DNA from: an uncultured Solirubrobacterales bacterium
GTDB lineage: Bacteria; Actinomycetota; Thermoleophilia; Solirubrobacterales; 70-9
Length of the DNA stretch: 64,000 nt
Assembly (NCBI GenBank): GCA_903939845.1
Contig: CAJAIJ010000018.1
Span: 148,219 to 212,218 of the forward strand
Direction of reading: 5' to 3'
How positions within the stretch are numbered: position 1 is the first letter of the stretch; each line of letters starts with the position of its first letter. The translations under genes were made by a program, and so were the position numbers. The notes beneath the pieces were generated by a model. The model was not told the origin of the DNA, did not search any database, and worked only from the letters and a program-made list of their open reading frames with translations. Of the stretch, positions 18,040-26,601 are shown in pieces.

Positions 18040-19626
18040 TTAGTGTCGAAAGTGCCGGTGCTTCGTGAAGACCATCGCGACCTCGGCCTCGTCACAGGCC
18101 GCGATCACCTCGGCGTCGCGCTTCGAGCCTCCCGGCTGGATCACGCAGGTGGCCCCGGCCTCGATCGCGGCCGCCGGGCCATCGGCGAACGGGAAAAATG
18201 CATCTGAGGCGACCGCGCAGCCGTCCAGGAGCGCGTCGGCGCCCTCTTCATGCGACTCGCGGCACTTCTCGATCGCAAGGCGGACCGAGTCGACCCGGCT
18301 CATCTGGCCGGCACCGATCCCCAGAGTCATGCCGTCCTTCGCCAGCACGATCGCGTTAGAGCGGACATGACGGCAGACCTTCCAGGCGAACAGCATGTCT
18401 GCCCACTCGCCTTCGGTCGGCTCCCGGTCGGTCATCGCTTCCATGATCTCCCGCGGCTCGGGTTCGCCGTCGCGGTCCTGGATCAGGACCCCGCCCCGAA
18501 CCCGCTTGACGTCCTTCTCACGGGAATCGGGGTATCTCGGTGACTCATCGGTGAAGATCCGGATCGCCTCCTTCTGCTGGAGGACGTCGAGTGCACCGTC
18601 TCCGTAACCCGGTGCCGCAAGGACTTCGACGAAGTTCTGGTGGAGCCTCTCTGCCAGCGGAGCCTCGATCTCCCGGTTGACCACGATCACACCGCCGAAG
18701 GCCGAGATCGGATCGCAGGAGAGCGCCTTCTCGTAGGCCTCGAGGGCGTCGGTGCCGATCGCCACGCCACACGGGTTGTTGTGCTTGACGATCACGCAGG
18801 CAGGCTCCTCGAAATCGGCCAGGAGTTTGCGGGCCGAGTCGAGGTCGAGCACGTTGTTGAAGGAGAGCGCTCTGCCGTGGATCTTCGAAAGGCCGGTGAG
18901 GAAGTTGCTCTCGAGCCCGACCTCTCCGTAGAGCGCCCCCCGCTGGTGCGGGTTCTCGCCGTAGGAGAGTTCGAGCAGCTTCTCGTAGGCGATCACCTCA
19001 TGTTCGGGGAAGTCCTCGTAGGACTCGGCGAACCATCGGGAGATCGCGGCGTCGTAGCGGGCGGTCTGGGCGAAGGCCTCGTTCGCGAGCCAGTGTCGGG
19101 TCGATGGCGAGACCTCCCCGCCACTCTCATCCATCTCCTCGAGCACTGCGTCGTAAGACTCGGGCTTTACGACGACGACCACGTCCTCGTGGTTCTTGGC
19201 GGCAGCCCTGATCATCGTCGGGCCGCCGATATCGATGTTCTCGATCGCCTCGAGAGGGGTTACGCCCTCGCTCGCGATCGTCTTCTCGAACGGATAGAGG
19301 TTGACGCAGACCAGGTCGATCGGGGTGATCTCCTCGATTTCGAGCACCTCGACGTGCTCGGGTAGCGACCGGCGGGCCAGGATCGCGGCGTGGAGGCGGG
19401 GGTGGAGGGTCTTGACCCGGCCATCGAGGATCTCGGCCTGTCCTGTGAATTCCGATACATCGGTCACCTCGATGCCGGCATCCCGCAGAGCGGTTGCCGT
19501 TCCTCCGGTCGAGAGGATTTCGACCCCGGCTCCGGCCAGGCCTCTCGCGAAGTCGACCACGCCGGTCTTGTCGGATACCGAGATCAGGGCCCTGCCCACC
19601 TTCACCGGTCCGTTGGTCGGATCCAT
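18040..19626 (-). CDS. purH: Bifunctional AICAR transformylase/IMP cyclohydrolase
   Basis: 528 residues from ATG 19626; GTG 19644 and TTG 19653 are alternative in-frame starts closer to purN. PurH performs the last two steps to IMP. The N-terminal cyclohydrolase domain shows RALISVSDKTG and LSTGGTATALRDAG; the C-terminal transformylase domain shows the catalytic-loop motif KHNNPCG and ends with ATCVIQPGGSKRD and FTKHRHFRH. It is 31 bp downstream of purN on the same strand, forming a purN-purH pair. Confidence 0.96.
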   Translation of the reverse strand: MDPTNGPVKVGRALISVSDKTGVVDFARGLAGAGVEILSTGGTATALRDAGIEVTDVSEFTGQAEILDGRVKTLHPRLHAAILARRSLPEHVEVLEIEEITPIDLVCVNLYPFEKTIASEGVTPLEAIENIDIGGPTMIRAAAKNHEDVVVVVKPESYDAVLEEMDESGGEVSPSTRHWLANEAFAQTARYDAAISRWFAESYEDFPEHEVIAYEKLLELSYGENPHQRGALYGEVGLESNFLTGLSKIHGRALSFNNVLDLDSARKLLADFEEPACVIVKHNNPCGVAIGTDALEAYEKALSCDPISAFGGVIVVNREIEAPLAERLHQNFVEVLAAPGYGDGALDVLQQKEAIRIFTDESPRYPDSREKDVKRVRGGVLIQDRDGEPEPREIMEAMTDREPTEGEWADMLFAWKVCRHVRSNAIVLAKDGMTLGIGAGQMSRVDSVRLAIEKCRESHEEGADALLDGCAVASDAFFPFADGPAAAIEAGATCVIQPGGSKRDAEVIAACDEAEVAMVFTKHRHFRH

Positions 19627-19657
19627 GTTCTCCGTCTCTGTCACTCTCGCCAAGGCC

Positions 19658-20314
19658 TCACTGGTCGATGATCACCCTGTTCGGGTCTTCGTCGGCGATC
19701 CTAACCCGGCCTGTGGCAATCATGCCGATCGCCTCCGGCAGCAGCGCGTGCTCGACGGCGTGGATCGCCTCCTCGAGCTCGTCCCGGCCCATGCCCGGAG
19801 CCACCTCGACCGGCCGCTGCAGGATCACCGGACCGGTGTCGGTCCCCTCGTCTACGAAGTGGACGGTGACCCCGGTCACCCGGACCCCGGCGTCGATCGC
19901 CTGGCCGATCGCATCGAGGCCGGGAAAGGATGGCAAGAGGGATGGGTGGACGTTGATGACCCTGTTTCTGAAGCGCTCGATGAAACCGGGAGTGAGCAGA
20001 GCCATGTAGCCGGCAAGGACGATCAGGTCGGCCTCCAGTCCCTTTGTCCAGTCGGCCATCGCATCGTCACGTGCCGATCGGTTCGGGTGATCCTCGATCG
20101 GGAATACCTCGGTCGGGATCCCCGCGCTCTGCGCACGCTCCAGCGCGAAGGCGTCAGGCTTGTCGGAGCCGACGCCGACGACCTCGATCCCGTCACGACC
20201 ATGGAGGTCATCGATGATCGCCTGGAGGTTCGATCCGTTGCCGGAGGCAAGGACGATCAGTCGGAAAGGTCCTCCCTCTCCCTTTTCAGCGCTCGAAGAC
20301 ATCGGCCCCTGCAT
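19658..20314 (-). CDS. purN: Phosphoribosylglycinamide formyltransferase
   Basis: 218 residues. PurN transfers a formyl group from 10-formyl-tetrahydrofolate to GAR. It has the phosphate-binding motif LASGNGSNLQAI, the catalytic Asn and His in RVINVHPSLLPSFPG and the catalytic Asp in HFVDEGTDTGPVI. A short Ser/Glu-rich N-terminal extension precedes the domain; ATG 20302 is an alternative start. The gene lies directly upstream of purH and matches its step order in the pathway. Confidence 0.96.
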   Translation of the reverse strand: MQGPMSSSAEKGEGGPFRLIVLASGNGSNLQAIIDDLHGRDGIEVVGVGSDKPDAFALERAQSAGIPTEVFPIEDHPNRSARDDAMADWTKGLEADLIVLAGYMALLTPGFIERFRNRVINVHPSLLPSFPGLDAIGQAIDAGVRVTGVTVHFVDEGTDTGPVILQRPVEVAPGMGRDELEEAIHAVEHALLPEAIGMIATGRVRIADEDPNRVIIDQ

Positions 20315-20395
20315 CTTGCCGTAAACCGATGTTCACTTGGTATCCGGCGACGCGCTCTAGGTTCATCTCATTCGCAACTTGTGAGAGGAGAGAGC

Positions 20396-20875
20396 GTGGA
20401 AGCGATGCTGCGCCCTTCGGGGCTCTTGTTCAAGCGGGTCATTCTGGTGTTCTGGACCATGTTCTTCACGATGGTCGCCGTAACCAACTTCGTCGACCTG
20501 ATGGGTGAGTTCGGTGTCTTCGAATGGACCTTCCTGAACTCCGGCAACTTCGAATACCTGAGCCAGACGGTCAAGGTGTACGACATCGGCCCCGGGGTGA
20601 CCAAGGTCCTTCTGATCGGTGCATTCCTGATCGAGTTGATTGCTGCGACTCTCTTCTGGAGGGCTCTCTTTGCATCCGGTAGAGGTGCGGAGGGCCGGAC
20701 GAAGGCGATCCTCGCGATCTCCTTCGGGGCCCTTGTCTGGACCGCGTTCGTCTTCATGACCGAGTTCTTCGTCGCCTACGGCAGTGAGTCCCCGTTCCGC
20801 GAGCTGCTGATGATCATGATCGCGGCCGGACTCGCGATCGTGCTGGTGCCGGACGAGTTCGGAAGCGAGGCTTGA
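20396..20875 (+). CDS. Small four-pass membrane protein (DUF2165-like)
   Basis: 159 residues from GTG 20396, placed by the strong ribosome site GAGAGGAG just upstream. Four hydrophobic segments are visible: VILVFWTMFFTMVAVTNFVD, VLLIGAFLIELIAATLFW, AILAISFGALVWTAFVFM and MIMIAAGLAIVLVP. The arrangement recalls the DUF2165 family of predicted small integral membrane proteins, but I cannot confirm membership. No function is known. A longer open frame upstream crosses the purN coding region and is judged spurious. Confidence 0.75.
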   Translation: MEAMLRPSGLLFKRVILVFWTMFFTMVAVTNFVDLMGEFGVFEWTFLNSGNFEYLSQTVKVYDIGPGVTKVLLIGAFLIELIAATLFWRALFASGRGAEGRTKAILAISFGALVWTAFVFMTEFFVAYGSESPFRELLMIMIAAGLAIVLVPDEFGSEA

Positions 20876-20882
20876 ACCCGGA

Positions 20883-21248
20883 TCAGTCGGCGTAGTGGTG
20901 GTGGAGCATCAGGCCGTTTCCATCCGGGTCGCTGAAGAAGGCCATGTGGCAGACGCCGGAGTCGAGTGTGTCGGCAGAGAACTCGACACCCTTGCCTTCG
21001 AGTTCGGTTCGGGCCTCGGCGACGTCGTCCACCCGCAACGCGATCGGGAAGTTGTTCGGTGAGAACTCCTGGCCGAACGCATCCGGCTGCATGATCGCGA
21101 TGGTCAGGTTGCCCGTCTCGAATTCCTGCGCCGGCATCTCGCCCCACTGCTTCGACTGCTCGAGTCCGAGCACCTCGCCATAGAACTGCTTCGACCTCTC
21201 GAAGTCGGTGATCGGCACGATCGTGAAATCAACTCCGGTTACGTTCAT
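20883..21248 (-). CDS. VOC (glyoxalase/bleomycin resistance) family protein
   Basis: 121 residues, one vicinal-oxygen-chelate fold with paired beta-alpha-beta modules (DFERSKQFYGEVLGLEQS near the start, FFSDPDGNGLMLHHH at the end). ATG 21248 is chosen because AGGAGGT lies five bases upstream; an in-frame ATG nine codons earlier has no such site. Members bind a divalent metal and include glyoxalase I, dioxygenases and antibiotic-binding proteins; the substrate here cannot be named. It is convergent with the preceding membrane protein. Confidence 0.87.
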   Translation of the reverse strand: MNVTGVDFTIVPITDFERSKQFYGEVLGLEQSKQWGEMPAQEFETGNLTIAIMQPDAFGQEFSPNNFPIALRVDDVAEARTELEGKGVEFSADTLDSGVCHMAFFSDPDGNGLMLHHHYAD

Positions 21249-21416
21249 CGGGACCTCCTGTTTCGGATCGGACAACTACCAATGAGAACCTAACCGTTCA
21301 CCGCTTCGGTTGAATCCACTCAGCGACTGACGGAAAGGGGGCGACATCATGTCCCGGTGCCCTTGATGGAGCGTGGGATTCATCAGGGCAATGCCCCGAA
21401 ACTCAGGTGCGGTTCG

Positions 21417-21617
21417 ATGAGCTACCGGGGGGATCTTCGGAAGCTCATCAGCAGGTTGGAGATTCAGGGGTGGAGGGTCGAGAAGAGAAAGAAGCACTGG
21501 CTTGCCTTCCCGGCGAATAGAGAGCAGCGTCCGGTTCGGCTCGCGGGCACCCCGAGCAGTGCTGCAACATGGAGAAATCAGCTGGCCGAACTGAAACGGA
21601 AGGGCTATCGTGATTGA
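21417..21617 (+). CDS. Small HicA-like protein, first gene of a two-gene module
   Basis: 66 residues from ATG 21417, with AGGTG eight bases upstream. The pattern, a helix (DLRKLISRLEIQGW), a basic strand with a central His (EKRKKHWLAF), a second strand (PVRLAG), then TPSS and a helix (WRNQLAELKRKGY), resembles the double-stranded-RNA-binding-like fold of HicA mRNA interferases, with His in the place of the HicA catalytic His. It overlaps the next gene by 8 bp. Its partner is not a recognisable HicB, so a toxin role is only a hypothesis. An in-frame ATG at 21357 would give a 20-residue extension with no fold-like content. Confidence 0.6.
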   Translation: MSYRGDLRKLISRLEIQGWRVEKRKKHWLAFPANREQRPVRLAGTPSSAATWRNQLAELKRKGYRD

Positions 21618-21909
21618 AATGGAGTATCGCGCCCGAATCGAAGTGCCTGGTCTTCCCGTTGAGGACGAGGCTCGGTGGGGACCTCTGGCGGACCGGCTCG
21701 AGACCGACTTTGGTCGGTTCGGGCCCGTGCTGTCATGGGAGGGACGGTCGGTGCTGATCGTAATGTCGACCGAGGCCACTGATCGGAGCACCGCCGCCCG
21801 TGATCTCTTCGATGCTGTTGCCGAATGCCTCAGTTCAGTCGGGCTGTCGGACTCCTATCCGGTATCCGTTGAGGTCGAAGCGGCTGAAGATCGTTTTGCT
21901 CCGGCCTAG
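21610..21909 (+). CDS. Unrecognised small protein coupled to the HicA-like gene
   Basis: 99 residues from GTG 21610, five bases after GGAAGGG; ATG 21619 is an alternative. An N-terminal strand-rich part (YRARIEVPGLPVEDEARW) is followed by ADRLETDFGRFGPVLSWEGRS and a C-terminal helix-rich segment. No helix-turn-helix or ribbon-helix-helix typical of HicB antitoxins is visible. The 8-bp overlap with the upstream HicA-like gene shows co-translation, as in toxin-antitoxin and other partner pairs. The stop overlaps the end of convergent purF by four bases. Confidence 0.6.
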   Translation: MIEMEYRARIEVPGLPVEDEARWGPLADRLETDFGRFGPVLSWEGRSVLIVMSTEATDRSTAARDLFDAVAECLSSVGLSDSYPVSVEVEAAEDRFAPA

Positions 21910-23384
21910 CGGCTGACGGGAAAGACGGCGATCTCTTCGAGGTCGAACTTGTTGTCGGCCTGGTCGGGGTCGTCACCCAGCGGGTAGTTACCGGTGAAGC
22001 AGGCATCGCAGTGGACCGAGGCCGGTGTGCCGATCGCTTCGTACACGCCCTCCATCGAGAGGTATGCCAGAGAGTCGGCCTCGATCTCCCGGGCGATCTC
22101 CTCGACAGTTCGGCCGTGGGCGACCATCTCCTCACGACCGGACATGTCGACCCCGTAGTTGCATCCGTACCGGATCGGCGGCGCCGAGATCCTCAAGTGC
22201 ACTTCGGTCGCGCCGGCATCCCTCAGCATCCCGATGATCTGACGGGTCGTGTTCCCGCGGACGATCGAGTCGTCGACCACCACGAGCCGCTTGCCGCTGA
22301 CGATCTCGGGAAGCGGGTTGAACTTCATCCTGAGCCCGTGCTTCCGGAGCTCCTGTCCCGGCTGGATGAAGGTCCTCGCGACGTATCGGTTCTTGATCAG
22401 GCCATCGTCCTGGGGGATACCCGAGGCGCGGGCGAATCCGCGGGCGGCCGGGGTGCCGGAATCGGGGACCGGGATCACGAGGTCTGCCTCGACCGGCGAC
22501 TCCCGCCAAAGGATCTCGCCCATCTGGCCGCGGACTTCCTGGAGCCTCTTGCCCTCGAGGATCGAGTCCGGACGCGAGAAGTAGATGTGCTCGAAGACGC
22601 ACTTCGCCTCGCGCTCGGAGGTGAGGACCTGGCGCGACTCGATCCCCTTCTCGCTGAGGGAGATCATCTCGCCGGGGTTCACCTCCCTGACCAGCTCGGC
22701 GCCGATGATGTCGAAGGCACAGCTCTCGGAGGCGATCACCCAGTTGCCGTCGAGCTTGCCGAGCGAGAGCGGGCGAATGCCGAGCGGATCGCGGAAGGCG
22801 ACGATCGCGTGCTTGGTCATCACGACGGTCGAGTAGGCACCCTCGAGCTGGGGCATCACGTTGGCGACGGCGTCCTCGACATGACGGCCGTAGTCGGATG
22901 AGATCAGGGCGGCCATGATTTCGGAGTCGGTGGTGCCGCGGAAGTCGAGGCCTTTGCGGCGCAGCCGGTTGAACAGGTCGACTGCGTTGGTCAGGTTTCC
23001 GTTGTGAGCCAGGGCCAGCTCTCGGCCGTCGTCCCTCCAGATCGGCTGGGCATTCTCCCACGAGGCCCCGCCGGTGGTCGAGTAACGGACGTGGCCGATC
23101 GCCATCGCACCCTCCAGGGCCCGGAGCTTCTCCTCATCGAAAACCTGAGAGACGAGACCGCCATCCCTGATCGTGGTGATATGTCCGCCTTCGCAGGACG
23201 CGATGCCGGCCGATTCCTGACCACGGTGCTGGAGTGCGTAGAGGCCGAAGTAGGTCAGGCGGGAGACGTCGTGACCGGGCGCGTAGATGCCGAAAACCCC
23301 GCACTCGTCACGCGGGCCCTCACGTTCCGGGACCACCGCCTCCTGGAAATCTTCGGCACTCAAGGCCTTCGAACCACCTGTCAC
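21906..23384 (-). CDS. purF: Amidophosphoribosyltransferase
   Basis: 492 residues. PurF makes phosphoribosylamine from PRPP and glutamine, the first committed purine step. A propeptide ends just before the nucleophile Cys in RDECGVFGIY; glutaminase residues follow (LYALQHRGQES). The PRPP-binding loop is RLVVVDDSIVRGNT. Cysteines in CVFEHIYFS, YGCNYGVD and CDACFTGNYP match the [4Fe-4S]-containing Bacillus-type enzyme. GTG 23384 is the start. It lies 127 bp downstream of purL on the same strand. Confidence 0.97.
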   Translation of the reverse strand: MTGGSKALSAEDFQEAVVPEREGPRDECGVFGIYAPGHDVSRLTYFGLYALQHRGQESAGIASCEGGHITTIRDGGLVSQVFDEEKLRALEGAMAIGHVRYSTTGGASWENAQPIWRDDGRELALAHNGNLTNAVDLFNRLRRKGLDFRGTTDSEIMAALISSDYGRHVEDAVANVMPQLEGAYSTVVMTKHAIVAFRDPLGIRPLSLGKLDGNWVIASESCAFDIIGAELVREVNPGEMISLSEKGIESRQVLTSEREAKCVFEHIYFSRPDSILEGKRLQEVRGQMGEILWRESPVEADLVIPVPDSGTPAARGFARASGIPQDDGLIKNRYVARTFIQPGQELRKHGLRMKFNPLPEIVSGKRLVVVDDSIVRGNTTRQIIGMLRDAGATEVHLRISAPPIRYGCNYGVDMSGREEMVAHGRTVEEIAREIEADSLAYLSMEGVYEAIGTPASVHCDACFTGNYPLGDDPDQADNKFDLEEIAVFPVSR

Positions 23385-23511
23385 TTGCTCGGTAACGGGA
23401 TGACGCAGGCGGTCGGTCCCTCACCCGGACCGGGCCTACCTGACGAGGTTAGCACCCGCCGCCACCGCCGAACCGGAGTGGGCTGGAGGGCGATCGCACC
23501 TTTCCGGGAGG

Positions 23512-25704
23512 TCAGGGCTCGATCAGTCCGGCAAGCGACTCGAAGGCTCTTCCGGCTTCATCCGGCTCGAGCTCGAGCTCGAGGTCTCCGGCCCGCGCGA
23601 AGAGCGAGCTCCCTCCGGCCGATCCGATCATCTCGACCGGCACCCCGTGTCCTCCGAGCGCCTCCAGGGTTTGGGGCGATCCGGCAAGGAGGAAGCCACC
23701 CGGACCCTCCCCGAACAGGGCATCTTCGGCCGCACACTCGGTCCGGGCCATCAGCCCGGTCAGGTCGCAACGGAAGCCGACCCCGGCAGCCAGTGCCATC
23801 TCGGCCAGCGCCGTGAAGATCCCCCCGTCGGAAACGTCGGTGGCGCATTCGATCTCCCCGGCCCCGACCGCCTTTCTGACCATGGCGATCGCCTCGGCCA
23901 CGGACCCGAGATCGACTTCGGGCAGACCGGGACCGAGCTGCCCCCGGAGCTTCTCCAGCTCGGAACCGGCGAGGGAGGGGTCGAACGGGCCGACCAGGGC
24001 GATCGCATCGCCCTCGCCCCATGCCCTGCCACCGGACTTCGCGGGATCGCCGACTTCGCCGACCATGCCGATCACGGGGGTGGGGTAGATGGGGCCCGAA
24101 GGGGTCTCGTTGTAGAGCGAGACGTTGCCGCCGACCACTGGCAGGTCGAGCGCCCTGCAGGCATCCCCGAGCCCCTTGACCGACTCGGTCAGCTGCCAGG
24201 CGACGGTCGGCTTCTCGGGGTTGCCGAAGTTCAGGCAGTTGGTCACCCCGAGCGGCTCGGCCCCTACGCAGGCCAGGTTGGAGGCGCACTCGAGAACTAC
24301 CCCGATCGTCCCCGAGTAGGGGTCGCAGCCGACCCGCCTGCCATTGCCGTCGATCGCTACCGCTATTGCCCGCTGCGACTCCGGGATCACGAGAACGGAT
24401 GAATCGCCTTCTCCCGACCTGATTACGGTCCGCGAACCGACCAGAGTGTCGTATTGCTCGAAGGCCCACCGCTTCGAGGCGATGGTCGGAGAGCCCAGTA
24501 GAGCCAGGGCGGCCTCTTCGGGTCCGGCATCTTCTCCCAGGACGGCATCGTTCGGGTAAATCCACTCGGTCGGTGGCTCCGGATCCAGGTCATAGACCGG
24601 ACAGCCGTCGACCAGATCCTCGACCTCGACCTCCCCGACGGTCTCGCCACCGTCGAGGATCCGGAAGGTCCCCGAATCGGTCACCTCGCCGATTACGGCC
24701 GATCCGGTCTGCCACTTCTCGCACACCGCGAGCACAGCGTCGACCCTCGCCGGTTCGACCACTCCCAGCATCCGCTCCTGAGATTCCGAAACCATGATTT
24801 CGAATGGCTCCATGTCCGCCTCCCGCAGCGGCACCAGGGAGACGTCGATATCGATTCCGGTGCCGCCTGCCGACGCCATCTCGCCTGCCGAGGAAGTCAG
24901 GCCTGCGGCGCCGAGGTCCTGAAGGGAGACGAGCAGCCCCTCACGGAGGAGTTCCTGACAGCACTCGAGCAGCTTCGACTCTTCGAACGGGTCGCCGATC
25001 TGGACCGTCGGCCTCTTGTCGGAGTCGCCTTCGTCCAGTTCGGCCGAAGCCAGGACCGAGGCTCCGCCGATTCCGTCGCGACCGGTCAGCGCCCCCATCA
25101 GAACGACCTTGTTGCCGATGCCCTTCGCCGCCGCCCGGACCATTTCGTCGGTTCGGGCGATGCCGACACACATCGCGTTGACCAGCGGGTTCGACTCGTA
25201 TGGCGCCGCGAACTCGATCTCGCCTCCGACCGTGGGAATGCCCATCGAGTTCCCGTAATGGCCGACGCCCCGGACGACCCCGTCGACCAGGTAGCGAGTC
25301 CGTTCCGTGTTCGGTTCACCGAACCGGAGCGAGTCGAGCATCGCGATCGGACGGGCCCCGAGCGCGATCACGTCCCTGAGGATGCCCCCGACCCCGGTCG
25401 CCGCACCCTGAAAGGGCTCGACGGCACTCGGGTGGTTGTGGGACTCGACCTTGAAGGCGATCGAGTGGCCGTTTCCGATGTCGACCGCGCCGGCGTTCTC
25501 GCCCGGCCCCATCACGACCCGTGGTCCCTCGGTCGGCAGCGTGGCCAGCAGCTTCTTCGAGTGCTTGTAGGCGCAGTGTTCGGACCACAACAGGGAGAAC
25601 ATCGCCAGCTCGACGTCGTTGGGCTGGCGGCCCATCTTCTCGCAGATCAGGTCGAATTCGGCATCGGTCAGCCCGAGCTCTCGGTGCTTGGCCTGCTCAG
25701 CCAC
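23512..25704 (-). CDS. purL: Phosphoribosylformylglycinamidine synthase subunit PurL
   Basis: 730 residues, the small PurL form that needs PurQ and PurS. It uses ATP to convert FGAR to FGAM. Signatures: LWSEHCAYKHSKKLL with the catalytic His, GPGENAGAVDIGNGHSIAFK, and VVGGNVSLYNETPSGPIYPT. GTG 25704 overlaps the purQ stop by 8 bp. The presence of purQ and purS immediately upstream confirms the three-subunit form. Confidence 0.97.
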   Translation of the reverse strand: MAEQAKHRELGLTDAEFDLICEKMGRQPNDVELAMFSLLWSEHCAYKHSKKLLATLPTEGPRVVMGPGENAGAVDIGNGHSIAFKVESHNHPSAVEPFQGAATGVGGILRDVIALGARPIAMLDSLRFGEPNTERTRYLVDGVVRGVGHYGNSMGIPTVGGEIEFAAPYESNPLVNAMCVGIARTDEMVRAAAKGIGNKVVLMGALTGRDGIGGASVLASAELDEGDSDKRPTVQIGDPFEESKLLECCQELLREGLLVSLQDLGAAGLTSSAGEMASAGGTGIDIDVSLVPLREADMEPFEIMVSESQERMLGVVEPARVDAVLAVCEKWQTGSAVIGEVTDSGTFRILDGGETVGEVEVEDLVDGCPVYDLDPEPPTEWIYPNDAVLGEDAGPEEAALALLGSPTIASKRWAFEQYDTLVGSRTVIRSGEGDSSVLVIPESQRAIAVAIDGNGRRVGCDPYSGTIGVVLECASNLACVGAEPLGVTNCLNFGNPEKPTVAWQLTESVKGLGDACRALDLPVVGGNVSLYNETPSGPIYPTPVIGMVGEVGDPAKSGGRAWGEGDAIALVGPFDPSLAGSELEKLRGQLGPGLPEVDLGSVAEAIAMVRKAVGAGEIECATDVSDGGIFTALAEMALAAGVGFRCDLTGLMARTECAAEDALFGEGPGGFLLAGSPQTLEALGGHGVPVEMIGSAGGSSLFARAGDLELELEPDEAGRAFESLAGLIEP

Positions 25705-26365
25705 TTGCAGCCTCCATCGGGCTCCGGAACAGCCTCAGCCCATCGGTAGAGCCGGTCAGGGCATCCACGGCGTGCTCGGGGTGGGGCATCAGGCCGAGCA
25801 CGTTGCCTTCACGGTTCACTACCCCGGCGATATCGCCGAGCGATCCGTTCGGGTTCTGCCCCGGCGCGTACCGGAAGGCGACCTGCCCGTTTTCCTCGAT
25901 CTCGGCCAGAAGGTCGGGCGGTGCGAAATACCGGCCGCTCTGGTGCTTGAACGGGATCGAGAGGGTCTCGCCCGGGGTCAGACCCCTTGTCCAGATCGAA
26001 TCGGCCTCGCCGACCACCAGATCGCCCTGCCTGCAGATGAACCGGGTCGATTCGTTGGTCAGGAGCGCCCCCGGGAGCAGGCCGGACTCGCACAGCACCT
26101 GGAACCCGTTGCAGATCCCGAGCACGGGGCCGCCCTCGGCGGCGAAACTCGCCACCGCCTCCATCGCCGGCGAGAACCGCGCGATCGCCCCTGCCCTCAG
26201 GTAGTCGCCGTAGGAGAACCCACCCGGAACGACTATCCCGTCGAGGCCCGAGAGGTCGGTGTCGCCGTGCCATACGAGCCGTGCATCCTCGCCGGCAAGC
26301 TGACAGGCATTGAGGGCATCGCGCTCGTCGCATGAGCCCGGGAACTGGAGGACGCCCCAGATCAT
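25697..26365 (-). CDS. purQ: Phosphoribosylformylglycinamidine synthase subunit PurQ
   Basis: 222 residues. PurQ is the class I glutamine amidotransferase that supplies ammonia to PurL. The nucleophile Cys is in GICNGFQVLCE, and the His-Glu pair is in LMPHPEHAVDA. ATG 26365 overlaps the purS stop by one base (TGATG). A longer open frame upstream runs through purS and purC in another frame and is not coding. Confidence 0.97.
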   Translation of the reverse strand: MIWGVLQFPGSCDERDALNACQLAGEDARLVWHGDTDLSGLDGIVVPGGFSYGDYLRAGAIARFSPAMEAVASFAAEGGPVLGICNGFQVLCESGLLPGALLTNESTRFICRQGDLVVGEADSIWTRGLTPGETLSIPFKHQSGRYFAPPDLLAEIEENGQVAFRYAPGQNPNGSLGDIAGVVNREGNVLGLMPHPEHAVDALTGSTDGLRLFRSPMEAASG

Positions 26366-26601
26366 CAGGAGTCGATGATCTCGATCTCGTAATCCTCGAT
26401 CAGCGGGTTCGCCAGAAGCTTTTCGCAGAGCTCCTCGATCCTCCCCTGATCCTGTGCGACCAGCTCGACGATCCTCCCGACCCTGACCTGGTCGACCCCT
26501 TCGAACCCCAGGGCCGGAAGCGCCTGCTCGACTGCCTTGCCCTGGGCATCGAGGATGCCCTCCTTGGGCCTGATCAGAACCCTTACTTCGACACCGCTCA
26601 T
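26365..26601 (-). CDS. purS: Phosphoribosylformylglycinamidine synthase subunit PurS
   Basis: 78 residues, normal for PurS, the small subunit bridging PurL and PurQ. It shows the family N-terminus (VEVRVLIRPKEGILDAQGKAV), GFEGVDQVRVGRIVEL and the C-terminal LLANPLIEDYEIEI. ATG 26601 overlaps the purC stop by four bases (ATGA), and its own stop overlaps purQ by one base. Confidence 0.95.
   Translation of the reverse strand: MSGVEVRVLIRPKEGILDAQGKAVEQALPALGFEGVDQVRVGRIVELVAQDQGRIEELCEKLLANPLIEDYEIEIIDS

Noticed and set aside
19301..20395. Upstream part of a long plus-strand open frame ending at 20875
   Set aside because: It runs antisense to purH and purN; only the part after the ribosome site near 20390 looks like protein.
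21610..21909. HicB antitoxin identity for the partner gene
   Set aside because: No ribbon-helix-helix or HicB-type partial RNase H pattern was visible, so the name was not used.
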